Source: Acidobacteriota bacterium (lineage in GTDB: Bacteria > Acidobacteriota > Terriglobia > Terriglobales > SCQP01). Taken from it: 64,000 bases of DNA. The DNA lies in NCBI GenBank assembly GCA_021789895.1, contig JAJYIU010000003.1, positions 62,001 to 126,000 on the forward strand, read 5' to 3'. Below the pieces are notes generated by a model. That model made no database searches and was not told where the DNA came from. It saw only the letters and a list, made by a program, of their open reading frames with translations. Both the position numbers and the translations under genes were made by a program. Of this stretch, positions 1 to 8,393 are shown one piece after another (position 1 is the stretch's first letter; the number at the start of each line of letters is the position of its first letter).

Positions 1-2
1 GG

Positions 3-1019
3 CCAACGCCCGCCATGCGCGAGGCCATGCGCCAAGCCGAGGTGGGCGACGATGTCTATGGCGAGGACCCGACCGTCAACCGCCTGGAAGCTCGCGCGGC
101 GGAAATTTTCGAGCGCGAGGCGGCGCTGTTCGTTCCCAGCGGCACCATGGGCAACCAGATCGCCCTTCACCTGCATACCCGCCCCGGCCAGGAGGTGGTC
201 TGTGAACGCCGGGCGCATGTGTACGACTATGAGATGGGCATGCCGGCGGCGTTTTCCGGCTGCCTGATGCGCCCCGTTCCCACGCCGGACGGCCGCTTGA
301 GCTGGGATTTCATTGCGCCGCATCTGCATCTTGAGCAACACGTGCACCAGGCGCGCACCGGCCTGATCGTGCTGGAAAACACGCACAATATGGCCGGCGG
401 CATCGCGCTCTCCGCCGCGGACGGCGATGCCGTCTGCCGCGAAGCGCATGCCCTCGGCCTGCCGGTGCATCTCGATGGCGCCCGCATCTTCAATGCCGCC
501 GCTGCGCTGGGCGTGCCGGTGGCGCGGCTGACGCGGGAATTCGATTCAGTGATGTTCTGCCTTTCCAAGGGATTAGGCGCGCCGGTGGGCTCGCTGCTGG
601 CCGGCGCCCGAAGCTGGATCCAGCGCGCCCGCGTCGTGCGCAAAATGCTCGGCGGCGGCATGCGCCAGGCGGGCGTGCTGGCCGCCGCCGGATTGTTGGC
701 GCTGGAAGAAGGCCCGGCGCAGCTTGCCGCCGACCACGCCCATGCCCGCCTGCTCGCCGAAGGGCTGGCGCGGCTGCCCGGCATCCGGCTCGATCCGCCG
801 CAGGTCGAAACCAATATTGTGATCTTCGAGCTCGACGAAGGCATGGACGCCGCTGCCCTGGCCGGCCGGCTGGCCGCTGCGGGCGTACGCTGCGGCGCGG
901 TTGGGCCGCGCGCCTTGCGCTGGGTCACACATCGCGACGTCAGCCGCGAGCAATGCGCCGCGGCCATCGAGATTCTAGCCGGCCTGCTGCGGCAGCCAGC
1001 GGGGGCCCGTCCCGCATAA
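3..1019 (+). CDS. Low-specificity L-threonine aldolase (5' truncated by window edge)
   Basis: PLP-dependent enzyme that cleaves L-threonine or allo-threonine to glycine and acetaldehyde. The reading frame is open to the window edge and encodes P-T-P-A immediately before an internal Met at 15. In this family that Met lies in the conserved N-terminal stretch ([16 protein letters not shown]), so about ten residues and the true start lie upstream. Family signatures are [10 protein letters not shown] near the N-terminus, a PSGTMGNQ segment, the [11 protein letters not shown] segment, and SKGLGAPVG, whose Lys (codon 567-569) is the expected Schiff-base lysine. The C-terminus looks complete, ending at a TAA stop. 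Family assignment is firm; substrate preference is not determinable from sequence. Confidence 0.93.
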   Translation, partial: PTPAMREAMRQAEVGDDVYGEDPTVNRLEARAAEIFEREAALFVPSGTMGNQIALHLHTRPGQEVVCERRAHVYDYEMGMPAAFSGCLMRPVPTPDGRLSWDFIAPHLHLEQHVHQARTGLIVLENTHNMAGGIALSAADGDAVCREAHALGLPVHLDGARIFNAAAALGVPVARLTREFDSVMFCLSKGLGAPVGSLLAGARSWIQRARVVRKMLGGGMRQAGVLAAAGLLALEEGPAQLAADHAHARLLAEGLARLPGIRLDPPQVETNIVIFELDEGMDAAALAGRLAAAGVRCGAVGPRALRWVTHRDVSREQCAAAIEILAGLLRQPAGARPA

Positions 1020-1119
1020 AACACGCTTTTTGCAGGCGCCGGGAAGCGGCTCGCCGAGGGTACGGCGCCGCTGCGGAGGAGCCGACCCCGGCCGCGGCGG
1101 CGGCATCCAATCACTTAAG

Positions 1120-1266
1120 ATGTTCGTGGTCAAAAACCCTCCGCCCCGCCGGCCGGGCCCGGAGCCCATGCCGCCGCATCCGGCGCCGCCGATGCCGTCG
1201 CCGCAGCCGCCCGAACCGCCCTTGCCGCCGCCAGTGCCGCCGCTGCCCGGCCCGATGGAACGCTAA
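1120..1266 (+). CDS. Small proline-rich hypothetical peptide (48 aa)
   Basis: A 48-residue frame from an ATG at 1120, beginning MFVVKNPPP and continuing as a run of Pro-rich repeats ([25 protein letters not shown]). It fills most of the gap between the threonine aldolase and thiG. No Shine-Dalgarno match is convincing and the composition could simply be GC-rich noise. I do not recognise it. In particular it does not look like the sulfur carrier ThiS that often precedes thiG: it lacks the C-terminal Gly-Gly. Low confidence that it is translated. Confidence 0.22.
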   Translation: MFVVKNPPPRRPGPEPMPPHPAPPMPSPQPPEPPLPPPVPPLPGPMER

Positions 1267-1333
1267 ACCGCACTTCTTCCGCAGCAACGCGTTTGCAGCA
1301 AAATCAGCCGGGCGCGAATGCTACCATCGAGGC

Positions 1334-2110
1334 ATGGGCGATGCATTCATGCTGGCGGGGCGCGAGTTCCAATCGCGCCTGATTATCGGCACCGGGAAAT
1401 ATCGCAGCATGCAGCAGACGGCGCGCTGCATCGAGATGAGCGGAGCCGAAGTGGTGACGGTGGCGGTGCGGCGGGTGAATATTACCGATAAAAGCCAGGA
1501 AAACCTGCTCGATTATCTCGATCTTTCCCGGCTGCTGGTATTGCCCAACACTGCCGGCTGCTACAGCGCGGAAGAGGCGTTGCGCACCGCGCGCCTGGCG
1601 CGCGAGGCGCTCGACAGCCCCTGGGTCAAGCTGGAGGTGATTGGCGACCAGCGTACGCTCTATCCCGACACCCAGGCGCTGCTGGAGGCCACGCGAACGC
1701 TGGTGAAGGAAGGCTTTATCGTGCTGCCGTATACCAGCGACGATCTGATCGTGGCGCGGCGGCTGATCGAAGCCGGCGCGGCGGCGGTGATGCCGCTGGC
1801 GGCGCCGATCGGCTCCGGGCTGGGCATCCAAAACACCGCGGCGCTGCGCATCCTGCGCGAATGCATACAGGAAGTTCCGCTGATCGTAGATGCCGGCGTC
1901 GGCTGCGCCTCCGATGCCGCCCTGGCGATGGAACTGGGCGCCGACGCGGTGCTGATGAATACCGCCATCGCGGCGGCGCAGGATCCGGAACAGATGGCCC
2001 AAGCGATGAAATACGCCATCGCCGCCGGCCGGCTCTCGTATCTGGCCGGACGCATGCCGAAAAAACTGTATGCCGCCGCCAGTTCCCCCCTCGAAGGCGT
2101 GGTGCGGTAG
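1334..2110 (+). CDS. thiG: Thiazole synthase ThiG
   Basis: Builds the thiazole phosphate moiety of thiamine from deoxyxylulose 5-phosphate, dehydroglycine and ThiS-thiocarboxylate in the cytoplasm. The 258-residue protein has the usual ThiG length and a TIM-barrel pattern: [46 protein letters not shown], then [14 protein letters not shown] and [27 protein letters not shown]. The Lys of VKLEVI is the expected catalytic lysine. The ATG at 1334 was chosen because ThiG proteins begin directly before this domain; the frame stays open further upstream without homologous content. No other thiamine gene (thiS, thiO, thiC, thiE) is visible nearby, so thiG stands alone in this window. Confidence 0.95.
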   Translation: MGDAFMLAGREFQSRLIIGTGKYRSMQQTARCIEMSGAEVVTVAVRRVNITDKSQENLLDYLDLSRLLVLPNTAGCYSAEEALRTARLAREALDSPWVKLEVIGDQRTLYPDTQALLEATRTLVKEGFIVLPYTSDDLIVARRLIEAGAAAVMPLAAPIGSGLGIQNTAALRILRECIQEVPLIVDAGVGCASDAALAMELGADAVLMNTAIAAAQDPEQMAQAMKYAIAAGRLSYLAGRMPKKLYAAASSPLEGVVR

Positions 2111-2381
2111 CCGTCACCGGGATTTCCTTAATCAGCGCAGGGGCCCTGGGTTTAGTCTCCGCGGCTTTTCTTCCACGGCAAAAAAGCGAGCCGGAGCTTG
2201 GCGATTTCCATCGCCAGGAGAAACATCATATCCGGAATGTTTCGTTTTGAAACTTTTTCATACCCGGCACTTTCCTGCGGCACTGATATATGTCAAAAGT
2301 TTCACGCTTCGACCTAAAAACGCTTGGCAGTCAGATAGCCGTGAAGCAGCCTGTGCCCTTAAACACCCGGGGGGGTGATCT

Positions 2382-2582
2382 ATGGTACAAGCGCCAGTCC
2401 AGGAGTCTGCACACTTGAAGCCGATCCGGCATGCGGCCAAGCCTCGGGTCAAGTATTGTTGGCGCTGCCATTGCGAACTGGATCGCCATCCTGCGGAAAG
2501 TTGGATTGAGTCGGGGCTGAAAATTCTGGGGATCAAGACGTATTACTGCCTGCTCTGCAGCACGAAACGATACCGGCACTGA
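2382..2582 (+). CDS. Small zinc-ribbon-like hypothetical protein (66 aa)
   Basis: A 66-residue basic protein with two Cys pairs, YCWRCHCEL and YYCLLCSTK, about 30 residues apart, the spacing of a zinc ribbon. A G-rich stretch just upstream of the ATG could serve as ribosome binding site. Short zinc-ribbon proteins of this kind are often nucleic-acid binding, but nothing here identifies a partner or role. It is flanked by about 270 nt of non-coding DNA upstream, in which I see no RNA structure or promoter I would stand behind. Function unknown. Confidence 0.45.
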   Translation: MVQAPVQESAHLKPIRHAAKPRVKYCWRCHCELDRHPAESWIESGLKILGIKTYYCLLCSTKRYRH

Positions 2583-2657
2583 TTGAGCTGGATGAGCCGT
2601 ACCGCCGGAAAGGCGCGACCCTGCCGCCCTTTTTTCCGGCTCTTCGCCACGAAATCA

Positions 2658-3002
2658 TCAGCGCGTTTTATGCGGCGGCGGAGTGTAGGTATAGATGACT
2701 TCGCCCGGCCGCGTCAGATAAAGCTGGCGGCGGGCGATGCTTTCGATCGCCTGAGGATCGCTGCGCAGGCGTTCAATCTTCGTATGCAACTTGCGGTTCT
2801 GCAATTCCAGTTGCCGGAGTTGCGCCTGTTCGCGGGCCACCACCCGCTGCTGGCGGCGGAGCGCCAGATAGCCATCCGGGCCGGCGATTTCATACAGCAG
2901 CGCCCATACCGCCAGCAATGCAATGGCCAGCAGCAGCATGCGGCGTCCCAGAATCCAGCGGCGGACACCCGGCTTGCGGCGGAGATGGGAGACAATGTTC
3001 AT
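2658..3002 (-). CDS. FtsB/DivIC-like septum formation protein
   Basis: Small bitopic division protein. The 114-residue product has a basic cytoplasmic tail (residues 1-20), one membrane segment (about 21-40, MLLLAIALLAVWALLYEI), and a coiled coil rich in Arg/Gln/Leu (about 48-80, RRQQRVVAREQAQLRQLELQ...). A C-terminal segment (IESIARRQLYLTRPGEVIY) follows, typical of the FtsB/DivIC family, which bridges FtsL and FtsQ at the septum. The start at 3002 (MNIVSHLRRK) was preferred to an in-frame start 13 codons upstream because it places the basic tail directly before the membrane helix. It stands alone, convergent with the small zinc-ribbon gene and divergent from cutA. DivIC versus FtsB cannot be decided. 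Confidence 0.82.
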   Translation of the reverse strand: MNIVSHLRRKPGVRRWILGRRMLLLAIALLAVWALLYEIAGPDGYLALRRQQRVVAREQAQLRQLELQNRKLHTKIERLRSDPQAIESIARRQLYLTRPGEVIYTYTPPPHKTR

Positions 3003-3136
3003 GCAGCCATTTGCGGCGCGAAATTCGCCGCCTGATTTCACTTATCCCGCGAACAGCATGGCCGGGTCAAGCCCAACTTCGCGCGGCGGCGCCGCCAGGA
3101 ACCAAACTAATCAAATGCCGGCCGTCCAGGAATGCC

Positions 3137-3505
3137 ATGACTGACAAACTGCTGGTCATGACGCTATGCGGCAGCCGGCGGGAAGCGCAAGCGATGGCCG
3201 GCGCCTTGCTGCGGCAGCGGCTGATCGCCTGCGCCAATCTCGGCGGTCCGGTCGAATCCCGCTATCGCTGGCAAGGCAGGGAAGAGCGCGCGCGGGAGTA
3301 TCCGCTGCTGTTGAAAACCACGCGCGCGCGCTTTACCCAAGTCGAGCGGGAAATCCGCCGCCGGCACAGCTACCAGGTGCCTGAGATCGTGGCCCTGGAA
3401 ATCGCCCGCGGCAGCGCCGCCTATTTGCGCTGGATGGCCGAAGTCACCGCGCCGCCCCGCCCGAAATCGGCGGCCAAACCGTCTGCAAAATCAAAGCGGC
3501 GCTAA
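3137..3505 (+). CDS. cutA: CutA1-like divalent-ion tolerance protein
   Basis: Small trimeric cytoplasmic protein of the CutA1 family, historically linked to divalent cation tolerance but without a settled biochemical role. The 122-residue product shows the family order: an N-terminal beta strand, GSRREAQAMAGALLRQRLIACANL (double glycine replaced by GSRREA), then an SRYRWQGREERAREYPLLLKTT hairpin and the HSYQVPEIVALEI segment. A Lys/Ala/Pro-rich tail of about 20 residues extends beyond the conserved domain. The ATG at 3137 is the last start that keeps the full domain. Unusually, the hairpin Trp-x-Gly reads WQGR followed by EERA rather than the commoner WxGxxxxxxE spacing; the assignment still holds. 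Confidence 0.88.
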   Translation: MTDKLLVMTLCGSRREAQAMAGALLRQRLIACANLGGPVESRYRWQGREERAREYPLLLKTTRARFTQVEREIRRRHSYQVPEIVALEIARGSAAYLRWMAEVTAPPRPKSAAKPSAKSKRR

Positions 3506-3537
3506 AGCATGGCCGGAAATTGCGCTGCGGCGCTGTG

Positions 3538-4020
3538 CTATTTGGGCGGCAATTGGATGCGAATGACGCGGAAAGCGACTTTACCGCGATGGCCTTTGCC
3601 GAGGGCGCCGCGAAGCACGAGCCGGCCATGATGCCAGTCCGCTTGTCCCGGGCCGGGCTGCATCCACTGGCAAGCGGACCAGAGGGAGTGCCGCTCGCAA
3701 CCGGCGATATAGACCGTTTTATGCCGGTCCTGCACCGCCACGATAATGCCATGGCGGCGAGAGCCGCGGGCGAACGGCGGCTCGACGCAGGCCAGCCGGC
3801 GCTGATGAAAATCGTAGGTGCAACTGATGGCGGTGGTGACGTGCACGGAGCCGGTGAGCAGCACCGTTTTCGCGTCCAGAATGCGGACGGGAAAACTTCC
3901 GGGCTTGGCGGCGGCGAGGCCCACGACCAAAGCCAGCGCCAGCCCCAGCCCCAGCGCCGCGACGCCAGCCCGGCGGCGGCGGGCGAGTGCGGGGACGGCC
4001 GAATCCCGGCGTTTATTCAT
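3538..4020 (-). CDS. Exported hypothetical protein translationally coupled to the BNR protein
   Basis: A 160-residue protein with an Arg-rich N-terminus followed by one hydrophobic stretch (about residues 20-38, GVAALGLGLALALVVGLAAA), consistent with a signal peptide or anchor. The mature part is basic, contains four Cys (IS-C-TY, LA-C-VEP, AG-C-ERH, SA-C-QW) that could form two disulfides, and has an HGRLVLRGALGKGHRGKVAFRV tail. Its ATG overlaps the stop of the upstream BNR gene by 8 nt (ATGAATAA), so the two are very probably co-translated. I recognise no family; a periplasmic or surface role together with the propeller is inference from coupling only. Confidence 0.7.
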   Translation of the reverse strand: MNKRRDSAVPALARRRRAGVAALGLGLALALVVGLAAAKPGSFPVRILDAKTVLLTGSVHVTTAISCTYDFHQRRLACVEPPFARGSRRHGIIVAVQDRHKTVYIAGCERHSLWSACQWMQPGPGQADWHHGRLVLRGALGKGHRGKVAFRVIRIQLPPK

Positions 4021-5941
4021 GTTGGTTCGTTTCCGCCCTCACCCTCACCGGCCACAGCGGGTTGCGGTCGGCCAACGTGCGAGCGGCGTGCGGCGAAAGC
4101 CAGGGAAAGGCGTGGAGGCCGCCGATCTGGGCAAAGAGCACGGCCTCGGGACGGGCCGGCTTCGGAGCCCAGCTTCGCCCGGCGTTGTCGGAGACGAACA
4201 CGACATTCGGATCACTGGTGATGGCGGTGATGCGATGGCGGCCGGCGCGCAACGAAAGCACCGGCATCTGCGGCAGGCCATGGCCAGCCAGCATCCAATG
4301 CGCGCCGCGGTCGGCGGAGAGATAGAGGCCATCGCTGCTGGCGACGTACACCTTGTTCCCACGGATCAGGATTTGGTTGACCCGCCCGCGCAGGCGCAGC
4401 GGCGCGCTGAGGAACTGGCGGCCGCGATTGGCGGAGGAGATGACGTAATTTCTGCCGGCGACGAAGATCAGGCCATTGGCGGCGGCGGCGACGCGGTAGG
4501 CGGGGATCGGCGCTTCCCGCCGCAATTGCCAGCGATGGCCCTGATCGAAGCTGCTCCACAAGCCGCCGGCCGTGGCGGCATAGAGCGAACCGCCGGCGGC
4601 AGCCAGGTCCACGATTTCCCGTTCGCGCAAGCCGCCGAGGCGCTGCCAGCGTCCGGCGCGATAGCGCCAGAGGCCGCGATTGGTGGCGGCCAGCACTTCG
4701 CCCTGCGCGATGCGCAGGCGATAGACACTGGCGGCGGCAGGCCAGCCCCGGCGCAGCGCGCTCCAGTGCCGGCCGTTGCCGGCGCTGGCGAAGACGCCGC
4801 CCCAGCGCAGGTTTCCATTGATCGCCACATAGAAAGCATGCTGGACGGCATCGTAGGCGACCGCGGCCGGCGCGCGCGCCGCCAGCCCGCGATTGACGGG
4901 ATGAAAATGGAGGCCGCCGTCGTTGCTGGCCCAAACGCCGGCAAAATCCGTGCCCAGCAGAATGCGTCCCGGGCGCGCGGCATCCAGCGCGATGGCGTTG
5001 ACGATCAGGTCGGGGTCGGTGGTGCGCTGCCAGTGGGCGCCGTCATCGCCGGTTTCCCACAAGCCCTGGGTGGTGCCGGCAAAGATCCGGCCCGGCTGCC
5101 GCGGATCGGGCACGATCGCCCGAGTGCGGCGGGCGCTGTAGGGAATTCCCTGGATTTTACGGAACTGATTGCCGGCGTTGTCGCTTTCGTAAATGCCGGA
5201 GCAGGAGCTCATCAAGACCTGTTGCGGCGATTGCGGATTGATGGCGACGGCGAAAATATCCGAATCGGTGATGACGCCGCGGCGCAACTGCCACCAGTCG
5301 TGGCCGCCATTGAAGGTCTTCCAGAGCAGGTGATAGGTGCCGGCGTAAATTTCGCGCGGATTGCGCGGCGAAATGGCCAACGATTCGATATTGATCAGGG
5401 CGCGGTTCAGGGGCGGCGAGATGCGGCGCCAATGCTGCCCGCGGTCGCGGCTGGCATAGACGCCATCCAGCGCCCCAGCGACGATGGTGCGCGGATCGGA
5501 AGGCGCGATGGCGAGCGCATGAAAGCTGTGCCCGCCGAGCTGCAGCCGCCAGCTATGCCCGCCGTCGGTAGAGACATAAATTCCGCCGCCGGGACGATCC
5601 AGATTCCAGACCGCCGCCCAGAGCCAGCCGGGTGGGCGGGGATCGGCCGCCAGCCGCGCGACCACACCGTCGCGGTAGCCGGCCACGCGGCTGAGAAACT
5701 GCCAGTGCGCACCGTCATCGTCGGAACGGAACACCAGCCCGGTAGCGGTGCCGAGGTAAAAGCGGTGGGGATGGAGCGGCGCTGCGATCAGCGAGCGCAC
5801 GCTGCCGCCGGGAGGACCATTGGTGGGCGGAGCGGCGAAGGCAAAGATTCCGGCAATCAGCCAGAAACCGATTCCCACGGCGATCCGGGGCAGTCGTCGC
5901 CGTGAGGGGGAATCAGCGGGGAGATACGGGGGAATACTCAT
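4013..5941 (-). CDS. Exported BNR/Asp-box beta-propeller protein (VPS10/sialidase-like repeats)
   Basis: A 642-residue protein with an N-terminal basic region and hydrophobic segment (about 18-37, RIAVGIGFWLIAGIFAFA) that acts as signal peptide or anchor. The remainder is tandem BNR/Asp-box repeats: S-x-D-x-G-x-x-W motifs recur as SDDDGAHWQF, STDGGHSWRL, SRDRGQHWRR, FNGGHDWWQL, TGDDGAHWQR, SNDGGLHFHP, SSFDQGHRWQL and SADRGAHWML, each followed by a strand. Such repeats fold as beta-propellers found in sialidases, sortilin-type receptors and the photosystem assembly factor Ycf48; no sialidase FRIP/Tyr signature is seen. It heads a two-gene operon with the small exported protein downstream. Confidence 0.85.
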   Translation of the reverse strand: MSIPPYLPADSPSRRRLPRIAVGIGFWLIAGIFAFAAPPTNGPPGGSVRSLIAAPLHPHRFYLGTATGLVFRSDDDGAHWQFLSRVAGYRDGVVARLAADPRPPGWLWAAVWNLDRPGGGIYVSTDGGHSWRLQLGGHSFHALAIAPSDPRTIVAGALDGVYASRDRGQHWRRISPPLNRALINIESLAISPRNPREIYAGTYHLLWKTFNGGHDWWQLRRGVITDSDIFAVAINPQSPQQVLMSSCSGIYESDNAGNQFRKIQGIPYSARRTRAIVPDPRQPGRIFAGTTQGLWETGDDGAHWQRTTDPDLIVNAIALDAARPGRILLGTDFAGVWASNDGGLHFHPVNRGLAARAPAAVAYDAVQHAFYVAINGNLRWGGVFASAGNGRHWSALRRGWPAAASVYRLRIAQGEVLAATNRGLWRYRAGRWQRLGGLREREIVDLAAAGGSLYAATAGGLWSSFDQGHRWQLRREAPIPAYRVAAAANGLIFVAGRNYVISSANRGRQFLSAPLRLRGRVNQILIRGNKVYVASSDGLYLSADRGAHWMLAGHGLPQMPVLSLRAGRHRITAITSDPNVVFVSDNAGRSWAPKPARPEAVLFAQIGGLHAFPWLSPHAARTLADRNPLWPVRVRAETNQHE

Positions 5942-5956
5942 TACCTCAGAAACAAA

Positions 5957-5996
5957 AAACGCGGAAGGGGAAAAACCCCCTCCGCGTCAATTTTAG
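5957..5996 (-). terminator. Intrinsic terminator of the OmpA/PKD gene
   Basis: A near-perfect GC-rich hairpin lies at about 5959-5986: arms ACGCGGAAGGGG and CCCCCTCCGCGT around a short A-run loop. Read on the minus strand the stem is followed at once by TTTTTTGTTT, the U-run of a factor-independent terminator. It sits between the end of the outer-membrane protein gene (6103) and the start of the BNR gene (5941), separating the two minus-strand transcription units. Confidence 0.8.
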
Positions 5997-6102
5997 CCGA
6001 AAGTGGCCGGTAACTGATCCGGAAAAAACGCCTCAGGCGTCTTTCCGCCGGTCAATTCCCTGCGGCCCGGTGGTGGACCGCACGGGCATTCGTGCGCCGG
6101 CG

Positions 6103-8112
6103 CTAGCGGTGGTGCGCCTGCAAGGCGGAGGCGTCGAAGCCCTGCCCCGGCCCGTTGAAACTGGCGCCTTGGGGAACGATCCAGACTTCGGCATTCTGGC
6201 CGCCGGTGGTATTATCCGCCCGCAGCGACAGCCGGCTGGCGTCAATCCCCTTGGTTTTAACCAGGTAGGCCTCGGTATTGGCGGCGCGCTCCTGGGCCAG
6301 TCGCAGCGAGCGTTCGGCGCTGGTTGCGTGGCCGCGGACGTAGGCGTGCTCGTTGCTCCCGGCGAAGCCGACGATCACGCCGGTGGCGGTGGTGTCCTGC
6401 TGCAGGCGCAGGGCGACGTCGTCCAACTGCGCCTTGCAGACGTTATCCACGCGGGCGCTGTTGAGGCGGAATTTACAGGTGGTGGCCAGGCTCGCCGTCG
6501 GCGGCGGCGGCGGGGTCTGGATGGTGACGTCGGTGCTGGCTTGTGCGCTCAGGCCGCGATCGTCAGTCACTGTGACGGTGGCGGTGTCGGTGCCAGGCGC
6601 GACCCCGGTGGTGTCCAGGTGAGCGACGCTTTGATTGGTGGTGTCGAGTTTGCCGCCGGTCACGGTCCAGCTATACGTCAGCGGGCGATTGTCGGGGCTG
6701 GAGGCATTCGCAGTCAGGGTCACATTGGCGCCGGGCAGCACGCTCGAGGGATACGCCGAGGCGGTGACCACCGGCGGATGCTTCGGCAGTTCGCTGATCT
6801 CGACCTGCACCGAGCAGGTACCGGTGCCGCCCTGGCCGTTATCCACCGTCACTGTGACGGTATACATGCCAGGAGCCAGCCCGGTGGTATCTAACTGCGC
6901 CTGACTGCCGGCCGGGGTCAACGAACCGCCGGAAGTGGTCCAGGTATAGGTGTACGGCAGCCCGAGCGGGGTCACGCTCGAGGTGATGTGGACGACCGTG
7001 CCCGGATGCACGGACGTAGCGTCGGCGCTGCAGGTCACGGTCGGCGGCGGAGGCGGCGCGGGGCGTCCCATCCGGCTGCCGAAGCTCAAGCCAAAGACAA
7101 ACCCGTCGTCGTTGCCGTAGCTGGCATTATCGGCCAAGCGGTAGCCGGCATTGATGCCGAGCCGCGGAGTGGGGCTGAAACGGATCCCCATGGTGGTGTC
7201 CACCGGCGAGGTGGGGCCGAAATAATTCGAGTGCAGGCCGGTGCCGTAGGGAATGCTGCCGTCGTCTTCGATGATGCCCTGCAGCCGGGTCTTGCGCGGG
7301 AAGATGATCCCGATCGACCACAAGGCCTCGTTGCGCAGCGGCAGCAGCAGCTTGCCGCCGGGATCGGCGTTATTGATGTGCAGCCAGCCGACATTGGCGG
7401 CCAGCGTGCCGGCGTTGCCCAGCCATTTGTCGAGCAACAGATTCACGCCCTCTTCGTATTCGCCGGTGCCGACGCCAAAGGAGTTGACGACGTGGTTGTA
7501 ATCCTGGAAGAAGGGGATATTGACGTACGGCTGCAAGGCGAGGCCCAGCGGATCGCCGCGGTTTTGCGACAGCAATCCGAAGGTCAACCCCACCATGGCA
7601 TCCGTCGGGCCGTGGGTCAGGGTGCTGCGCGCGAAGGGATTTTCGTTGTTGAACGAAGTGAACGTGCCGTTATTGCGAAAAGAGAGCTGGCTGGGGACGC
7701 CCACACGGTCGCGCACGTAGGGGGTCAGGCCGAGATTCAGTTCCAGCCACCGGGTAATACCGACACTCCAGGCAGCCGAAAACGAGGTGAAGACCTGGCC
7801 ACCGGGCTCGCGCGTGTAACGTTGCAGATACACGCCGGCGGAGACGGTGCCGGGGAGCAGGGTTTCGCCTAGTTGCGTGCTCCACAAGCCGGGGGAACCC
7901 GCCAGCCCGCCTTGCGGATCAACAGACTGGTTCGAATTACCGACCGCAGCTTGAGCGGAGACCACCGGCGCCGTCTGCTGATGCGTGCTCGCCTTGCGCG
8001 CGGGTTTGGGATCGGACTTGCCCGGCTTGGCGCCCAAGGCCGGCGAGGTGCTCATCGCCAGCAGAATGATAAAGGCGGCCAGCCATTCCCTACTCCACAT
8101 GCGCTTAATCAT
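6103..8112 (-). CDS. Outer-membrane protein: transporter-like barrel, two PKD domains, C-terminal OmpA-like domain
   Basis: A 669-residue exported protein. Residues 1-28 form a signal peptide (basic start, AAFIILLAMSTSPALGA). Residues about 70-330 are a beta-barrel-like region with alternating aromatic strands (WLELNLGLTPYVRDRVG, LALQPYVNIPFFQDYNH, WSIGIIFPRKTRLQG), like porin-type transporters. Two PKD/Ig-like domains follow (about 345-520; YTYTWTTSGG and LTYSWTVTGG cores, each ending in VTVTVD/TVTVTDDRG). The C-terminus is OmpA-like (about 530-650; ARVDNVCKAQLDDVALRLQQ, VVGFAGSNEHA, RLAQERAANTEAYLV), a peptidoglycan-binding fold. Start chosen at 8112 because AAGGAGG lies 5 nt upstream. It is divergent from a sigma-54 response regulator. 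The barrel plus PKD plus OmpA order makes it a cell-wall-anchored outer-membrane protein; cargo unknown. Confidence 0.85.
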   Translation of the reverse strand: MIKRMWSREWLAAFIILLAMSTSPALGAKPGKSDPKPARKASTHQQTAPVVSAQAAVGNSNQSVDPQGGLAGSPGLWSTQLGETLLPGTVSAGVYLQRYTREPGGQVFTSFSAAWSVGITRWLELNLGLTPYVRDRVGVPSQLSFRNNGTFTSFNNENPFARSTLTHGPTDAMVGLTFGLLSQNRGDPLGLALQPYVNIPFFQDYNHVVNSFGVGTGEYEEGVNLLLDKWLGNAGTLAANVGWLHINNADPGGKLLLPLRNEALWSIGIIFPRKTRLQGIIEDDGSIPYGTGLHSNYFGPTSPVDTTMGIRFSPTPRLGINAGYRLADNASYGNDDGFVFGLSFGSRMGRPAPPPPPTVTCSADATSVHPGTVVHITSSVTPLGLPYTYTWTTSGGSLTPAGSQAQLDTTGLAPGMYTVTVTVDNGQGGTGTCSVQVEISELPKHPPVVTASAYPSSVLPGANVTLTANASSPDNRPLTYSWTVTGGKLDTTNQSVAHLDTTGVAPGTDTATVTVTDDRGLSAQASTDVTIQTPPPPPTASLATTCKFRLNSARVDNVCKAQLDDVALRLQQDTTATGVIVGFAGSNEHAYVRGHATSAERSLRLAQERAANTEAYLVKTKGIDASRLSLRADNTTGGQNAEVWIVPQGASFNGPGQGFDASALQAHHR

Positions 8113-8183
8113 GCGAACCTCCTTCGGCTCTTCCCTGCGGCGGCGGTACAATCCGAAAACGATGTCACTGCCGGGAACTAATA

Positions 8184-8189
8184 ATTATA
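8184..8189 (-). promoter_or_regulatory. Candidate -10 box for the OmpA/PKD gene
   Basis: The minus strand reads GGGTATAATTATT here, a perfect TATAAT about 72 nt upstream of the gene start. No good -35 hexamer sits 16-18 bp further upstream, so this is a weak call. The 281-bp divergent region between 8113 and 8393 is locally AT-rich and must also hold the promoter of the response-regulator gene, for which I see no clear box and no GG-N10-GC sigma-54 site. Confidence 0.3.
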
Positions 8190-8393
8190 CCCATTCCGCT
8201 CATTTTTCGGGAGATATTGTGACTTAGTGCCTAACTGGTTACCCCGCAAACCGGCCATGCATTTAGATTCAATTTTGCAATCACGGGCTGCTTAAAGGCG
8301 GGTTTTGCGCCACATTTTTTCGCGGTCCGTTCGCGGCCGCCGGCCCGTTTCCGCCGCCCGGCACCGGGGGAGGATTTCAGGTAGAGTGGCAAT

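Noticed and set aside
3818-5905. Long open frame on the plus strand opposite the BNR gene
   Set aside because: It lacks any recognisable domain, signal peptide or ribosome site, and the opposite strand encodes clear Asp-box repeats; it is a GC-rich antisense shadow.
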